Source: Geminicoccaceae bacterium (GTDB lineage Bacteria > Pseudomonadota > Alphaproteobacteria > Geminicoccales > Geminicoccaceae). Taken from it: a stretch of 64,000 nucleotides of DNA. The notes beneath the pieces are model-generated. The model was not told the DNA's origin, did no database searches, and saw only the letters and a list, made by a program, of their open reading frames with translations. The position numbers were made by a program, and so were the translations under genes. The stretch lies in contig JANXAZ010000013.1 of assembly GCA_025062095.1 (NCBI GenBank), positions 1-64,000 on the forward strand, written 5' to 3'. This document shows positions 48,398 through 55,174 of this stretch, in pieces (position 1 is the first letter of the stretch; the number at the start of each line of letters is the position of its first letter).

Positions 48398-48859
48398 TCA
48401 GGCCTCTTCGGGCGCGAGTCGACGACGCAAGGGCAGGTTCGGATCGGGCAGCACGATCTGCCGAGCGGTGCGCGTTCGCGCATCGACAGCGATCGGGGCA
48501 CGCAGGTTCACGAAAGCCTCGGTTCCCCGCACGCTCCGGCTCAAGGTCACGATCAGGAGCACGCGCAGCGCGCTTGCCGGGATCCCGCTCGCCGCCCGCA
48601 ACGCGGCCGCGGCCGCGGGCCCGAAGACCGCCCCCGGCTCGGCGACGGCGGCGACCACGAAGCGCGGACCGTCCGGTTCTTCGGCGCGCAAGAGCAGGAA
48701 CGATCCGGCCGCAGCACCGAGGGGCTCCAAACGACAACCGCGCAGCCCCGGGAAGCCGAACAGGCCCGAAGGGAACAGGATCGGCCCGCATTCGAGAAAA
48801 GTCGGCGCGGACTCGACGGAGTTCGGGGTCGGGAGGGAAGAGGCGGCTGTGGTCTGCAT
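48398..48859 (-). CDS. fliW: FliW, flagellar assembly factor
   Basis: A 153-aa protein with FPSGLFGFPGLRGCRLEPL, then VTLSRSVRGTEAFVNLRAPIAVD, and TRTARQIVLPD near the end, matching FliW. FliW binds flagellin and antagonises the RNA-binding regulator CsrA in bacteria where it has been studied. ATG 48859 is chosen because AGGA lies six bases upstream; an upstream GTG would add eight residues. It lies 70 bp downstream of flgL on the same strand, so it is the last gene of the flagellar operon. No csrA gene is visible nearby. Confidence 0.85.
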   Translation of the reverse strand: MQTTAASSLPTPNSVESAPTFLECGPILFPSGLFGFPGLRGCRLEPLGAAAGSFLLLRAEEPDGPRFVVAAVAEPGAVFGPAAAAALRAASGIPASALRVLLIVTLSRSVRGTEAFVNLRAPIAVDARTRTARQIVLPDPNLPLRRRLAPEEA

Positions 48860-48929
48860 CGGAGATCCTTCCGGGATCGTCACGGGGCACGCGGTCGTTC
48901 GTTCGGATCACGAGCAGAAGCGGCGCGGA

Positions 48930-49829
48930 TCAACGCAAATAGTCGGCGAGATTGAGTTGATTGAGCCGGGCGATCACGAGATAGCTCGCTTCGAGGGCGG
49001 CCTGGTCGCGCGCGAGCCGGCTCATGGTCTCGGCGAGATCGGTATCGACGGTTTCGCCGATGAGCGCGTCGAGCTGGACCAGGGTCCCCCTCTGGGTCTC
49101 GGCGAAGGCTTCCAGACGCGCATCGACCGCGCCCACGCCCGCGCGCAGTCCGGCGATACCGGCGATCGCTCCGGACACGCGCGAAAGCGCGGCTTCGAGG
49201 CCCGCCCGATCGTGTGCGACATGCGCCGCGCGCGCCTGGCCGAGAGCGGCTACGAGTTCCGCGAACGGTGCAGCCGAGGCCCGCACGCCGTAGGCGATTT
49301 CCACCCCGACATCGGCCTGAAAGGCGAGCGCGACTTCGTCTCCCCGATAATAGAGAGCCGGATCGGCCACCACCGGCAACGGCTCGGGCAACTCGACCGG
49401 CGGGCGGTCGGAGCGGCTCCCCGCGAACAGATAAGCACCGTCGACCTGCCGGTTGAGCAGGCTCTCGAGCTCGGCGGCCATGGCGGCGACCTCGGCGTCG
49501 AGCGGGATCGAGGCGCCACTCGCATCGTTCAACCGGGCCACGAGCAGGGTCCGCAGGCGCTCCGCGATCTCCCCGATGCTGCCGAGCGTCGCCTCGACCA
49601 CACCCAAACGCGCGCGCAGCTCGTCGTTCTCGGCCAGGAAGCCCGCCGTGAGGCCGCGTTGTTCGCGCAGGGCGACGAGCATGCCGGCGCGGTCGCCGAG
49701 GCGGTCCCAGCGCTCGGTGCGATGCCCGCTCGCCACCGCCACTTGCGCTTCGCGCACGCGCATCTGGGTTCGGCGCAACAGCGCGCCGAGCCGGTCGTTC
49801 TGGGCGAGGTCGCCGATGCGCTCGATCAT
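48930..49829 (-). CDS. flgL: FlgL, hook-filament junction protein (HAP3)
   Basis: A 299-aa flagellin-like protein with helical N- and C-termini: RIGDLAQNDRLGALLRRTQMRV and a C-terminal ALEASYLVIARLNQLNLADYLR. Central VDGAYLFAGSRSDRPPV is the family signature. It joins the hook to the filament. ATG 49829 gives the family N-terminus; the frame upstream runs antisense to nothing useful and is non-conserved. It follows flgK by 14 bp. Confidence 0.9.
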   Translation of the reverse strand: MIERIGDLAQNDRLGALLRRTQMRVREAQVAVASGHRTERWDRLGDRAGMLVALREQRGLTAGFLAENDELRARLGVVEATLGSIGEIAERLRTLLVARLNDASGASIPLDAEVAAMAAELESLLNRQVDGAYLFAGSRSDRPPVELPEPLPVVADPALYYRGDEVALAFQADVGVEIAYGVRASAAPFAELVAALGQARAAHVAHDRAGLEAALSRVSGAIAGIAGLRAGVGAVDARLEAFAETQRGTLVQLDALIGETVDTDLAETMSRLARDQAALEASYLVIARLNQLNLADYLR

Positions 49830-49843
49830 CGCCGGATCTCCGT

Positions 49844-51718
49844 TCAGCGCGCGATCGCCAAGAGCTCGTCGAAGAGCCGATCCGTGATCTGAACGATGCG
49901 CGCCGAAACCGTATAGGCCTGTTGATAGAGAACGAGGCGCGAGAGCTCCTCGTCGAGGTTCACCCCCGAGACCGCCGACCAACGAGTCTCGAGCTCGGTC
50001 ACCAACGCGCGGTCGGCCCCGGCTTCGGCCTCGGCCTCGCGGGTCGCGGCGGCGTGCGCGGCGACGAGATCCGCCGCGTAGCCGCCGACGGTCGTGCGCA
50101 CGGCCGACAGCCGACCGCGCGCCACGGTCTCGATCTCGCGCTGGAAAGCCGCGACCAGACCTTGCACCCCGCGCGGATCGCCGGGCCCGCCGAGCGCGGC
50201 CGAAGGCGGCGGGCCGGGATCGACCGCGAGCCGTGCGGTCGCGAGCCGACCGGGATCGGCGCGCAGGGTCTCGTGCACGCCCATCCGGCTCGGCCGACCC
50301 GGCTCGCTCACGAGGAGATCGTTCAGGCCGAAGTAATGAGCGAAGCCGTAGGTCCAGTCGTGCCCCGGGGCGTCGGTGAAGGAAATCGCGCTGTCCCCTT
50401 CCGAGAGCGCGATGCCGTATCCGGCGGAAAGCGCGATCCGGAGCCGTCCCTGGGCATCGACCGCGGCATCGCCGTATCCGGCGAGCGCGGTGTCGAGGTC
50501 GGAGACCAGAGTCGCGAAATCGGCGGCGACGTCGACGGCGATCGTGTGCAGCACGGCTCCGCTCGCGCGATCGACCACCGCGAGCCAGGCGGTACCGGAA
50601 CGCGTCGCCGCGTCGAACGTGCCGTCCTCCCGGCGCGTGCCGACGAGGCTCTGCGGCGGCGGCCAGGCGGTGGCCGCGTTGTGCGCGGCGTTCAACGCGA
50701 AGGCCGCGATGCGGGCGAGCTCGTCGAGCCGATCGGCGAGCTCGGGCAACAGCCGATCGCGCACCTCGAGCAGCCCTTGAAGCTCGCCCGAGCGCAAAGG
50801 CGATCGGATGATCAGCGCCTCGTCGGCGGGCGTTCCGGTCGCGAGCTCCGGGGGCAGCTCGGCCCGGAGCCCCCCGGTCACGAGCACCGCGCCTTTCGCA
50901 CCCGGCGAAGGCTCGCCCGTGGCGGGATCGATGTCGCGGGCGGCGTAGATCTCGATCGGGCCGAAGATCGTGCCGGCCTCGACCACGGGAGGCGGTTCGT
51001 AGACCAACACGCGAGGCCCGGCCTCGAGAAGCGGTCGACCACCGCCCGCGAGAATACCCAATCGACCTTCGTCGAGACGGTAAGTCGAAATGTCGATCTT
51101 GCGGTTGAGCTCGCGCAAGATCCGATCCCGACGATCGGCGAGCTCCGGTGTCTCGCCACCGCGCAGCGTCTCCCGCTCGAGTTCGTGCAGAGCCCGGAGA
51201 TCCTCGTTGATCGCGTCGACGAGCGCGTCGATCCGGCGGTCGGCGTCTCGACGCAACGCCTGGATCGCCTCGGCACTCCGCGCGACGGTTCGCGCGAAAG
51301 ATTCGGCCGCTCCTACCACCGCTGCGCGGAGCGCGGGCTCGTCGGGATCGTTGGCGAGCGCCTGGAGCGCGCGGGCGAGCTCGTGGAGGCGGCCGGCGAT
51401 GCCCGAACTCGTATCGCCCGGCGTTCCGAAGACCAGGCTCTGAGCGCGATCGGCGAATTCCTCGATCACCGCGCTGCGCCCCAGACGGCCCTCGCGCATG
51501 CGGAGCTCGGTCGCGAGGAATTCGTCGACCACGCGCCGTTCGACGAGGGCTCGGGCTCCCCGCCCCTCGCCGGCGAGGACGAGGGGCTCTTGCGCGTGCA
51601 GCTTGCGCGCGTAGCCGGGGGTGGAGACATTGGCGACGTTGTTCGCCGTGACCTGCAAGGCGCGCTGCGCGGTCCGCAGCCCGCTCACCGCGATCTGGAG
51701 CGTGGTGCCCAAGGTCAT
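49844..51718 (-). CDS. flgK: FlgK, hook-associated protein 1 (HAP1)
   Basis: A 624-aa protein. The N-terminus MTLGTTLQIAVSGLRTAQRALQ with VTANNVANVSTPGYARK is the hook-associated signature, and the C-terminus SGVNLDEELSRLVLYQQAYTVSARIVQITDRLFDELLAIA (read in parts) is the HAP1/flagellin D0 helix. It forms the first junction ring between hook and filament. Preceded by the FlgN-like gene with 10 bp spacing and followed by flgL. Confidence 0.95.
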   Translation of the reverse strand: MTLGTTLQIAVSGLRTAQRALQVTANNVANVSTPGYARKLHAQEPLVLAGEGRGARALVERRVVDEFLATELRMREGRLGRSAVIEEFADRAQSLVFGTPGDTSSGIAGRLHELARALQALANDPDEPALRAAVVGAAESFARTVARSAEAIQALRRDADRRIDALVDAINEDLRALHELERETLRGGETPELADRRDRILRELNRKIDISTYRLDEGRLGILAGGGRPLLEAGPRVLVYEPPPVVEAGTIFGPIEIYAARDIDPATGEPSPGAKGAVLVTGGLRAELPPELATGTPADEALIIRSPLRSGELQGLLEVRDRLLPELADRLDELARIAAFALNAAHNAATAWPPPQSLVGTRREDGTFDAATRSGTAWLAVVDRASGAVLHTIAVDVAADFATLVSDLDTALAGYGDAAVDAQGRLRIALSAGYGIALSEGDSAISFTDAPGHDWTYGFAHYFGLNDLLVSEPGRPSRMGVHETLRADPGRLATARLAVDPGPPPSAALGGPGDPRGVQGLVAAFQREIETVARGRLSAVRTTVGGYAADLVAAHAAATREAEAEAGADRALVTELETRWSAVSGVNLDEELSRLVLYQQAYTVSARIVQITDRLFDELLAIAR

Positions 51719-51728
51719 CGCCGGCTCC

Positions 51729-52157
51729 TCAGATCCGTTGATCGCAGCTCATCGCCACGACTTTGCCGCTCGAGGGCGTCGGTCCCTGGCCGGCGGTGGA
51801 GGGAAGAGCGAAGGGATGCTCGGCCAGGCTTTCGGCCAGCTGCCGCAACAGCCGCTCGCTCACCGTCTTGGCGGCCCACAACATCTCGCCGTTGCGGCGC
51901 GCCGCCGCCTGCAACCGACGCATCGCTTCCTCGAGCTCCGCGCGCGCGGATAGCGGCAGATCGGCGAGAAGCCCCGGTTCGCGGCGCAACCGACCGAGCT
52001 CTTCCTCGTAGGCTTCCGCCAAGCGCCGTTTCTCGAGGTGCAAGGCGCGCACCTGCTCGACGTCCATTCGACGCAGATGGTCGTTTTCCTGCGCCATTAC
52101 CGCGCACAGGCGCTCGATCAGAGAGAGCAGGAGCGCGAGCCGCTCGAGTCCGCTCAT
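51729..52157 (-). CDS. flgN: FlgN-like export chaperone
   Basis: A 142-aa, highly helical and charged protein (LALLLSLIERLCAVMAQENDHL..., VRALHLEKRRLAEAYEEEL), with the length and helix pattern of FlgN, the export chaperone for FlgK and FlgL. Sequence conservation in this family is low, so the call rests on helix pattern plus the position directly before flgK. It overlaps flgJ by 4 bp. Confidence 0.7.
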   Translation of the reverse strand: MSGLERLALLLSLIERLCAVMAQENDHLRRMDVEQVRALHLEKRRLAEAYEEELGRLRREPGLLADLPLSARAELEEAMRRLQAAARRNGEMLWAAKTVSERLLRQLAESLAEHPFALPSTAGQGPTPSSGKVVAMSCDQRI

Positions 52158-52441
52158 CGGTTCGCCCCTTGGATGCGCAAGAGTTCGCGATAGGTGGCTT
52201 CCGCGATCCCCACCCCGCCGGTGCGCGCGATCAGGCGCGCGTATTCGTCGGCGAGGAGGCTGCCGAAGGGCTCTTTTCCGAACAGGCCGCTAGGGCCGAG
52301 CCCGGCACTGATGCCGCGCAGCATCTGGGAGAGGAACACGGCCTCGAACTCCACCGCGACCTCGCGCAAGCGCTCGCGCTCGGAAGCGACCCCGCGCGGA
52401 GGCGCCGGCGAAGTCGCGGGTACGCCTCGCGGATCCATCAC
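52154..52441 (-). CDS. flgJ: FlgJ-like rod-binding protein (rod domain only)
   Basis: A 95-aa protein with the rod-binding signature FEAVFLSQMLRGISAGLG and GLFGKEPFGSLLADEYARLIA. It lacks the muramidase domain that enterobacterial FlgJ carries, which is usual for alphaproteobacteria, where a separate lytic enzyme cuts the peptidoglycan. It overlaps the flgI stop and the FlgN-like start by 4 bp each. Confidence 0.85.
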   Translation of the reverse strand: MMDPRGVPATSPAPPRGVASERERLREVAVEFEAVFLSQMLRGISAGLGPSGLFGKEPFGSLLADEYARLIARTGGVGIAEATYRELLRIQGANR

Positions 52442-53589
52442 ATCACCTCGATCTCGGCCTGAAGCGCACCGGCCGCCTTGATGGCCTGGATGATCGCGAT
52501 CATGTCGCGGGGACTGACGCCCAGAGCGTTGAGGCCGTCGACGAGAGCATCGAGCGTGGCGCTTTCTTCGAGGACGACCATCTTGCGCTCGCGCTGTTCG
52601 TCGACCTCGATGTTGCTGCGCGGCACGACCACGGTCTCGCCGCCCGAGAGCGGGCCGGGCTGGCTCACCTGGGGCGTCTCGCTCACCCGGACCGTCAAAT
52701 TACCCTGGGCGACCGCGACGCGGCTGATGCGTACCTTGTCGCCCATGACGATGACCCCCGAGCCTTCGTCGATGACGATCCGTGCCGGGCTGTCGGGCCG
52801 GACCGAGAGCTGCTCGATCTCGCTCACGAGCCGCGCCACCTGCCCGCGGTAGGCGGCCGGGATCGGCACGCGGACGGTGCCGGGGTCGGTGGCACGCGCC
52901 CCCGCGCCCCCGAGCCGCGCGTTGATCGCGGCGGCGATGCGCTGGGCGGTGGTGAAATCGGGATTGCGCAGCGCGAGCCTGAGCTCCGGCAAGGAATCGA
53001 GGGCGAAGGGGACCTCGCGCTCGACGATCGCCCCCGCGGGGATGCGCGCGCTCGTGGGCACGTTGCGGGTCACCGACTGCGCGGCTCCCTTGGCTTCGAA
53101 ACCGCCCACCGCGAGCGCGCCCTGGGCGACCGCGTAGACCTCGCCGTCGGCCCCGAGAAGCGGCGTGGCGAGCAGGGTTCCGCCCAGAAGCGACTTGGCG
53201 TCGCCGAGAGCGTTCACGGCCACGTCGATCCTGCTGCCCTGGCGGGCGAAGGGCGGAAGCGACGCCGTGACCATCACCGCGGCGACGTTCCTGGTGTTGA
53301 GATTGGCACCGCGCGTGCTGATCCCGAGCCGCTCGAGCATCGCGACCAGGCTCTCTCGGGTGAAGACGGCGTTGCGCAGCGAATCGCCGGTGCCGTTGAG
53401 ACCCACGACGAGGCCGTAGCCGACGAGCACGTTCTCGCGCACGCCTTCGAAATCGGCGATGTCCTTGATGCGCGAGGCGGCGTTCGCGACACCCGCGACC
53501 CCGAGAACGAGCGCGAACCCGAGGGCACGGGCGATCGGCCCGTGGCGGTGCCGGGCGCGGCTCCGACGTTCGACCCCTCGACGCGTCAC
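52438..53589 (-). CDS. flgI: FlgI, flagellar P-ring protein
   Basis: A 383-aa periplasmic protein with a basic leader and a hydrophobic signal (ALGFALVLGVAGVANA|A), then RIKDIADFEGVRENVLVGYGLVVGLNGTGDS (read in parts), TLLATPLLGADGEVYAVAQGAL and VVIDEGSGVIVMG-type segments. It forms the P ring around the rod. It starts the flgI-flgJ-flgN-flgK-flgL(-fliW) operon, transcribed from the sigma-54 promoter 38 bp upstream. Confidence 0.95.
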   Translation of the reverse strand: MTRRGVERRSRARHRHGPIARALGFALVLGVAGVANAASRIKDIADFEGVRENVLVGYGLVVGLNGTGDSLRNAVFTRESLVAMLERLGISTRGANLNTRNVAAVMVTASLPPFARQGSRIDVAVNALGDAKSLLGGTLLATPLLGADGEVYAVAQGALAVGGFEAKGAAQSVTRNVPTSARIPAGAIVEREVPFALDSLPELRLALRNPDFTTAQRIAAAINARLGGAGARATDPGTVRVPIPAAYRGQVARLVSEIEQLSVRPDSPARIVIDEGSGVIVMGDKVRISRVAVAQGNLTVRVSETPQVSQPGPLSGGETVVVPRSNIEVDEQRERKMVVLEESATLDALVDGLNALGVSPRDMIAIIQAIKAAGALQAEIEVM

Positions 53590-53626
53590 GGCTCACTCCG
53601 ATCGCGACCAAGCTCGCACCGGACCT

Positions 53627-53643
53627 TGCGATCCCCGTGCCAA
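53627..53643 (-). promoter_or_regulatory. Sigma-54 (RpoN) promoter of the flgI operon
   Basis: On the minus strand TTGGCACGGGGATCGCA matches the RpoN consensus TGGCACG-N4-TTGCW: the -24 GG and -12 GC are exactly ten bases apart, with one deviation at the -12 element (TCGC for TTGC). It ends 38 bp before the flgI ATG. Sigma-54 promoters need an upstream AAA+ activator; two tandem palindromes lie 54-108 bp further upstream. Confidence 0.78.
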
Positions 53644-53696
53644 CCCGGCTCGCCGGCCGTCGCGCGCCGGCGCGGCGGCTCGTGCCGCCGCCCGTG

Positions 53697-53735
53697 CTCG
53701 GCAACACCTGCCGAGCCCGGGCAACATCTGCCGCC
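53697..53735. promoter_or_regulatory. Tandem palindromic boxes, FlbD/ftr-like enhancer
   Basis: Two copies of GGCAACAYCTGCC exactly 20 bp apart: CTCGGCA-acacc-TGCCGAG (53697-53715, perfect 7-bp arms) and GGCA-acatc-TGCC within a longer GC-rich context (53720-53732). Twenty base pairs is about two helical turns, so two dimers would sit on the same face. The arms resemble the ftr elements bound by the sigma-54 activator FlbD in Caulobacter (recalled, not checked). The position upstream of the sigma-54 promoter and between divergent flgI and fliX fits an enhancer. Confidence 0.6.
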
Positions 53736-53810
53736 CCCGATGGCTCTTACAGAATTTTTCAACCTTTTCGCGGCATGCTCGCCTCGGAGCGACCTCAGGA
53801 GTCGCATCGC

Positions 53811-54440
53811 ATGCGCATCGACCCCCTCGTGACGGGTCCGGCTCCCGGATCCGTTCGTCCGATCGCCCGCGGTGGCACCGGATGGGCGCGCGAACTCGCC
53901 GCTGCGAGCCGCGAGACGAACTCCGCCGCCCGAGGCGGGCCGCGGACGGTCGAAGTCGTGGGTTCCCTCGCCGCGCTCGTCGCCTTGCAGGAGCTCGAGG
54001 ACGCGAGCGAGCGGCGCCGTCGCGCGCTGCGGCGGGGGGCGCTGCTTCTCGATCTGCTCGACGAGTTGCGGCTCGGCCTCCTGGCCGAGGAGGTGCAGGA
54101 GAGCACCCTGCGCGCCCTCGCGCGCGGTGCGGCCGAACTCGAGGCGCAGCCGAACGAGCCGGGGCTCGGCGCGGTGCTCCGCGAGATCGCTTTGCGTGCG
54201 GAAGTAGAGCTCGCCAAGCTCGAAGTCTCGCGAGCCGCCAGCGCGCCCGAAGGCGGCGATGCGCGCGAGCCGGCGGGGACGTTCCCGCCGGAGGCGGGAC
54301 GCGACACCGCGACGTCCGGGAGCCGCGGTCAGCGCCCGTCCGGTGCAGCGGGCCCCTTCCCCGGAGCGGGGTCGGAGGCGATGCGCGCGAAAGCCGACAG
54401 CGCCTCGGCCAGGGCTCTGTCGAACGCCTCTTCGTCGTAG
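53811..54440 (+). CDS. fliX: FliX, flagellar assembly regulator
   Basis: A 209-aa protein. Core family segment (about residues 46-145): VGSLAALVALQELEDASERRRRALRRG, LLDLLDELRLGLLAEEV and PGLGAVLREIALRAEVELAKLEVS. FliX works with the activator FlbD, licensing sigma-54 flagellar transcription once the class II basal parts are built. ATG 53811 has AGGAG upstream. The protein normally ends soon after ELAKL; here about 65 extra low-complexity residues follow, and the last 112 bp overlap the convergent hydrolase gene on the other strand. Confidence 0.85.
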   Translation: MRIDPLVTGPAPGSVRPIARGGTGWARELAAASRETNSAARGGPRTVEVVGSLAALVALQELEDASERRRRALRRGALLLDLLDELRLGLLAEEVQESTLRALARGAAELEAQPNEPGLGAVLREIALRAEVELAKLEVSRAASAPEGGDAREPAGTFPPEAGRDTATSGSRGQRPSGAAGPFPGAGSEAMRAKADSASARALSNASSS

Positions 54441-55174
54441 ATGCGGTTGTGGGTGGCGCCGGGGATCATGGCGACGAACAGCGGCCGCGCGAGCGCCGCC
54501 ACCAGCGCCGCGCTGCGCTCGGGCGAGACGACCTCGTCGCGCTCGGCCAGGATCACCGCGGCCGGCACGTCCACGCCGCGCAAATGGTCGGCGGCGCGGA
54601 ACGGATGCCGCAGCAACAGGCGCACCGGCACCCAGGGCAAGCGCTCGCGCGCCATCGCTTCGACCGAATCGAAAGGCGTGACGAGCACGATGCCGTCGAG
54701 CGGCCGGCGCGAAGCCAAAAAGGCGACGACGGCGGCCCCGAGGCTCAAACCGATGGCGTAGACCGGCCGATTCGGCAGGCGTTCTTTCACCCGGTCGTAC
54801 ACGAGCAGCGCATCCGCGTACAAAGCGCGCTCGCTCGGTCGGCCGCTGCTCGCGCCGTAACCGCGATAGTGGAAGACGACGAGGTCGTGGCAGCCGACGC
54901 GCGGCGCGAGAAAGGTCGCGAGGTCGTCGGCGTTCCACGCGTTGCCCCCGAAACCGAGCACGACCCCTTCGCTCTCGCCCCGCGCCGGCACGAGCCATCC
55001 GACGAGCGTCTCGCCCTCGGGCGTGGCGAGCTCGAGCCGCTGTGCGCCCCGCGGCGGTCCGTAGATCGCCCCTTTGGCCGCACCGCGCGGAAAGACGAGC
55101 TCGTCTTGGAGCAAATAGAGGGCGGCGACGACGGCGGCGTAGCCGGCGAGACCGGCCAAGACGAACTGGACCAC
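54329..55174 (-). CDS. Alpha/beta hydrolase (membrane-anchored, BEM46-like)
   Basis: A 281-aa protein. One N-terminal membrane segment (VLAGLAGYAAVVAALYLLQ), then ELVFPRG, HYRGYGASSGRPSE, the nucleophile elbow IGLSLGAAV (Ser), VTPFDSVEAM, the acid in AERDEVVSP and the His in PGATHNRIYD. This matches serine hydrolases of the BEM46/ABHD type, usually of unknown substrate. The GTG start at 55174 is chosen since earlier in-frame codons are spacer-like; the ribosome-binding site is poor, so the start is uncertain. It converges on fliX with a 112-bp tail-to-tail overlap. Confidence 0.82.
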   Translation of the reverse strand: MVQFVLAGLAGYAAVVAALYLLQDELVFPRGAAKGAIYGPPRGAQRLELATPEGETLVGWLVPARGESEGVVLGFGGNAWNADDLATFLAPRVGCHDLVVFHYRGYGASSGRPSERALYADALLVYDRVKERLPNRPVYAIGLSLGAAVVAFLASRRPLDGIVLVTPFDSVEAMARERLPWVPVRLLLRHPFRAADHLRGVDVPAAVILAERDEVVSPERSAALVAALARPLFVAMIPGATHNRIYDEEAFDRALAEALSAFARIASDPAPGKGPAAPDGR

